Shown here piece by piece: positions 48,837-49,277 of a stretch of DNA of 49,277 bases. Each line of letters opens with the position of its first letter. Positions within the stretch are counted from its first letter, which is position 1. The notes under the pieces were generated by a model, which saw only the letters and a list, made by a program, of their open reading frames with translations, had not been told where the DNA came from and ran no database searches. The stretch spans positions 1 to 49,277 of the forward strand of contig DLEF01000037.1 in assembly GCA_002481545.1 (NCBI GenBank), given 5' to 3'. Source of the stretch: Cyanobacteria bacterium UBA7753 (GTDB lineage Bacteria; Cyanobacteriota; Vampirovibrionia; Gastranaerophilales; Gastranaerophilaceae). Position numbers and translations under genes: made by a program.

Positions 48837-49277
48837 TTATTCTACCTGCTTAGTATTTTTTAATGTTCTTATATCAAGAATCAATCCGAATAAGAATAAA
48901 AAAATAACTAGGATTGATAATATTGGAAATGCCAAAATATACAGCCAAATAAAACTTCCGCTGTTTGTTAAAATGCAAAAATAGGAACTAAAAATGTAGG
49001 AACAGAATATAGCAGGATATACTATACCTCTTAAAAATTTACACTTTATACAAAAATAAAAAGATAATAAAACATAAAAAATATATGTAGGATATGTAAG
49101 TATAACATATTGTGGCAAATTCGATTGAGAAGGAGTCGAATTTTCGTCAACAAGAATATTATATTTTATCCCATATGGTACAGCAATTTTAAATAAATAT
49201 AGATAATAAACAAATGAGGTTAGTATAATTACTAATAAATTTTTGAAGTTTCTTTTTGATAGAAATGCAAATTTATT
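48837..49277 (-). CDS. integral membrane protein, cut by the window edge
   Basis: The frame is open from a TAA near 48837 to the right end of the window (about 146 residues seen, no start codon ATG in the last 53). Hydrophobic segments include NLLVIILTSFVYYLYLF, VILTYPTYIFYVLLSFYF, VYPAIFCSYIFSSYFCIL and FIWLYILAFPILSILVIFLFLFGLI, four helices, with a basic end (RTLKNTKQVE). No family is recognised. The true start lies outside the window. Confidence 0.65.
   Translation of the reverse strand, partial: NKFAFLSKRNFKNLLVIILTSFVYYLYLFKIAVPYGIKYNILVDENSTPSQSNLPQYVILTYPTYIFYVLLSFYFCIKCKFLRGIVYPAIFCSYIFSSYFCILTNSGSFIWLYILAFPILSILVIFLFLFGLILDIRTLKNTKQVE

Noticed and set aside
1..49277. tRNA or rRNA genes and CRISPR arrays
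   Set aside because: No T-loop GGTTC-A-ANNCC with acceptor stem, no rRNA segment and no regularly spaced direct repeats were seen. An 11-base match to a universal 16S segment near 6140 is taken as chance.

Overview
The window is AT-rich bacterial DNA, about 49 kb, densely coded, with tight operons separated by repeat-rich intergenic gaps. It encodes Gram-negative export parts (TolC-type outer membrane factors, an RND pump remnant, a type I secretion set) and a DUF2993/LmeA-like protein of the kind common in Cyanobacteria. Several proteins start with a short tag carrying an aromatic-Gly-Lys-like core (PHFTGK, ISFGK, PNFKAN). Together these suggest a gut member of the non-photosynthetic cyanobacterial lineage (Candidatus Gastranaerophilales / Melainabacteria). 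This is inference from protein character, not a database match.

Layout. 0-2.6 kb: a headless S24 repressor meets a headless RND pump at a sharp junction, followed by a frameshifted outer membrane factor. 2.6-6.2 kb: a small tagged protein, a large GH13 branching-enzyme-like protein, a 51-aa protein and a promoter-driven structured RNA candidate. 6.2-10 kb: a MarR regulator, then an aminotransferase-hydrolase-membrane protein operon divergent from a second MarR regulator. 10-16 kb: HigBA, a Pro-rich HerA-like/tudor protein and RecG. 16.0-16.3 kb: a previously unlisted type I toxin-antitoxin candidate (23-aa membrane peptide with overlapping antisense RNA). 16.4-22.9 kb: NifU-like plus GGGtGRT protein pair, a HAD hydrolase, groESL and a tagged surface-type protein. 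22.9-29.4 kb: HAD phosphatase, degenerate metallophosphoesterase, RNase PH, a RelE-type toxin-antitoxin pair, membrane and zinc-ribbon proteins, PHP phosphoesterase, TcdA and an acetyltransferase. 29.6-37.9 kb: an LmeA-GerMN-HicB-like-RimI-BioY operon and a complete type I secretion system (HlyD, ABC, OMF). 38.1-48.5 kb: a CheR-like protein and a murF-mraY / murD-ftsW-murG cluster split by about 3.5 kb of opposite-strand DNA carrying hipBA and a broken surface-protein gene. The right edge cuts a membrane protein gene.

The intergenic DNA is itself structured. It holds at least 15 small hairpins with a GTAG (or GCAG) foot and several alternative stem sequences, matching the architecture of REP elements mobilised by RAYT transposases; one lies inside the murF reading frame. 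It also holds two full copies and one half copy of a 151-bp palindromic MITE-like element, and multi-hairpin CCCTCACCC...GTGAGGG repeats. Four toxin-antitoxin loci of different types (HigBA, RelE-type, HipBA, type I) lie in the window. Two of them, plus one marR gene, have near-consensus promoters that abut the start codon, predicting leaderless or near-leaderless mRNAs.
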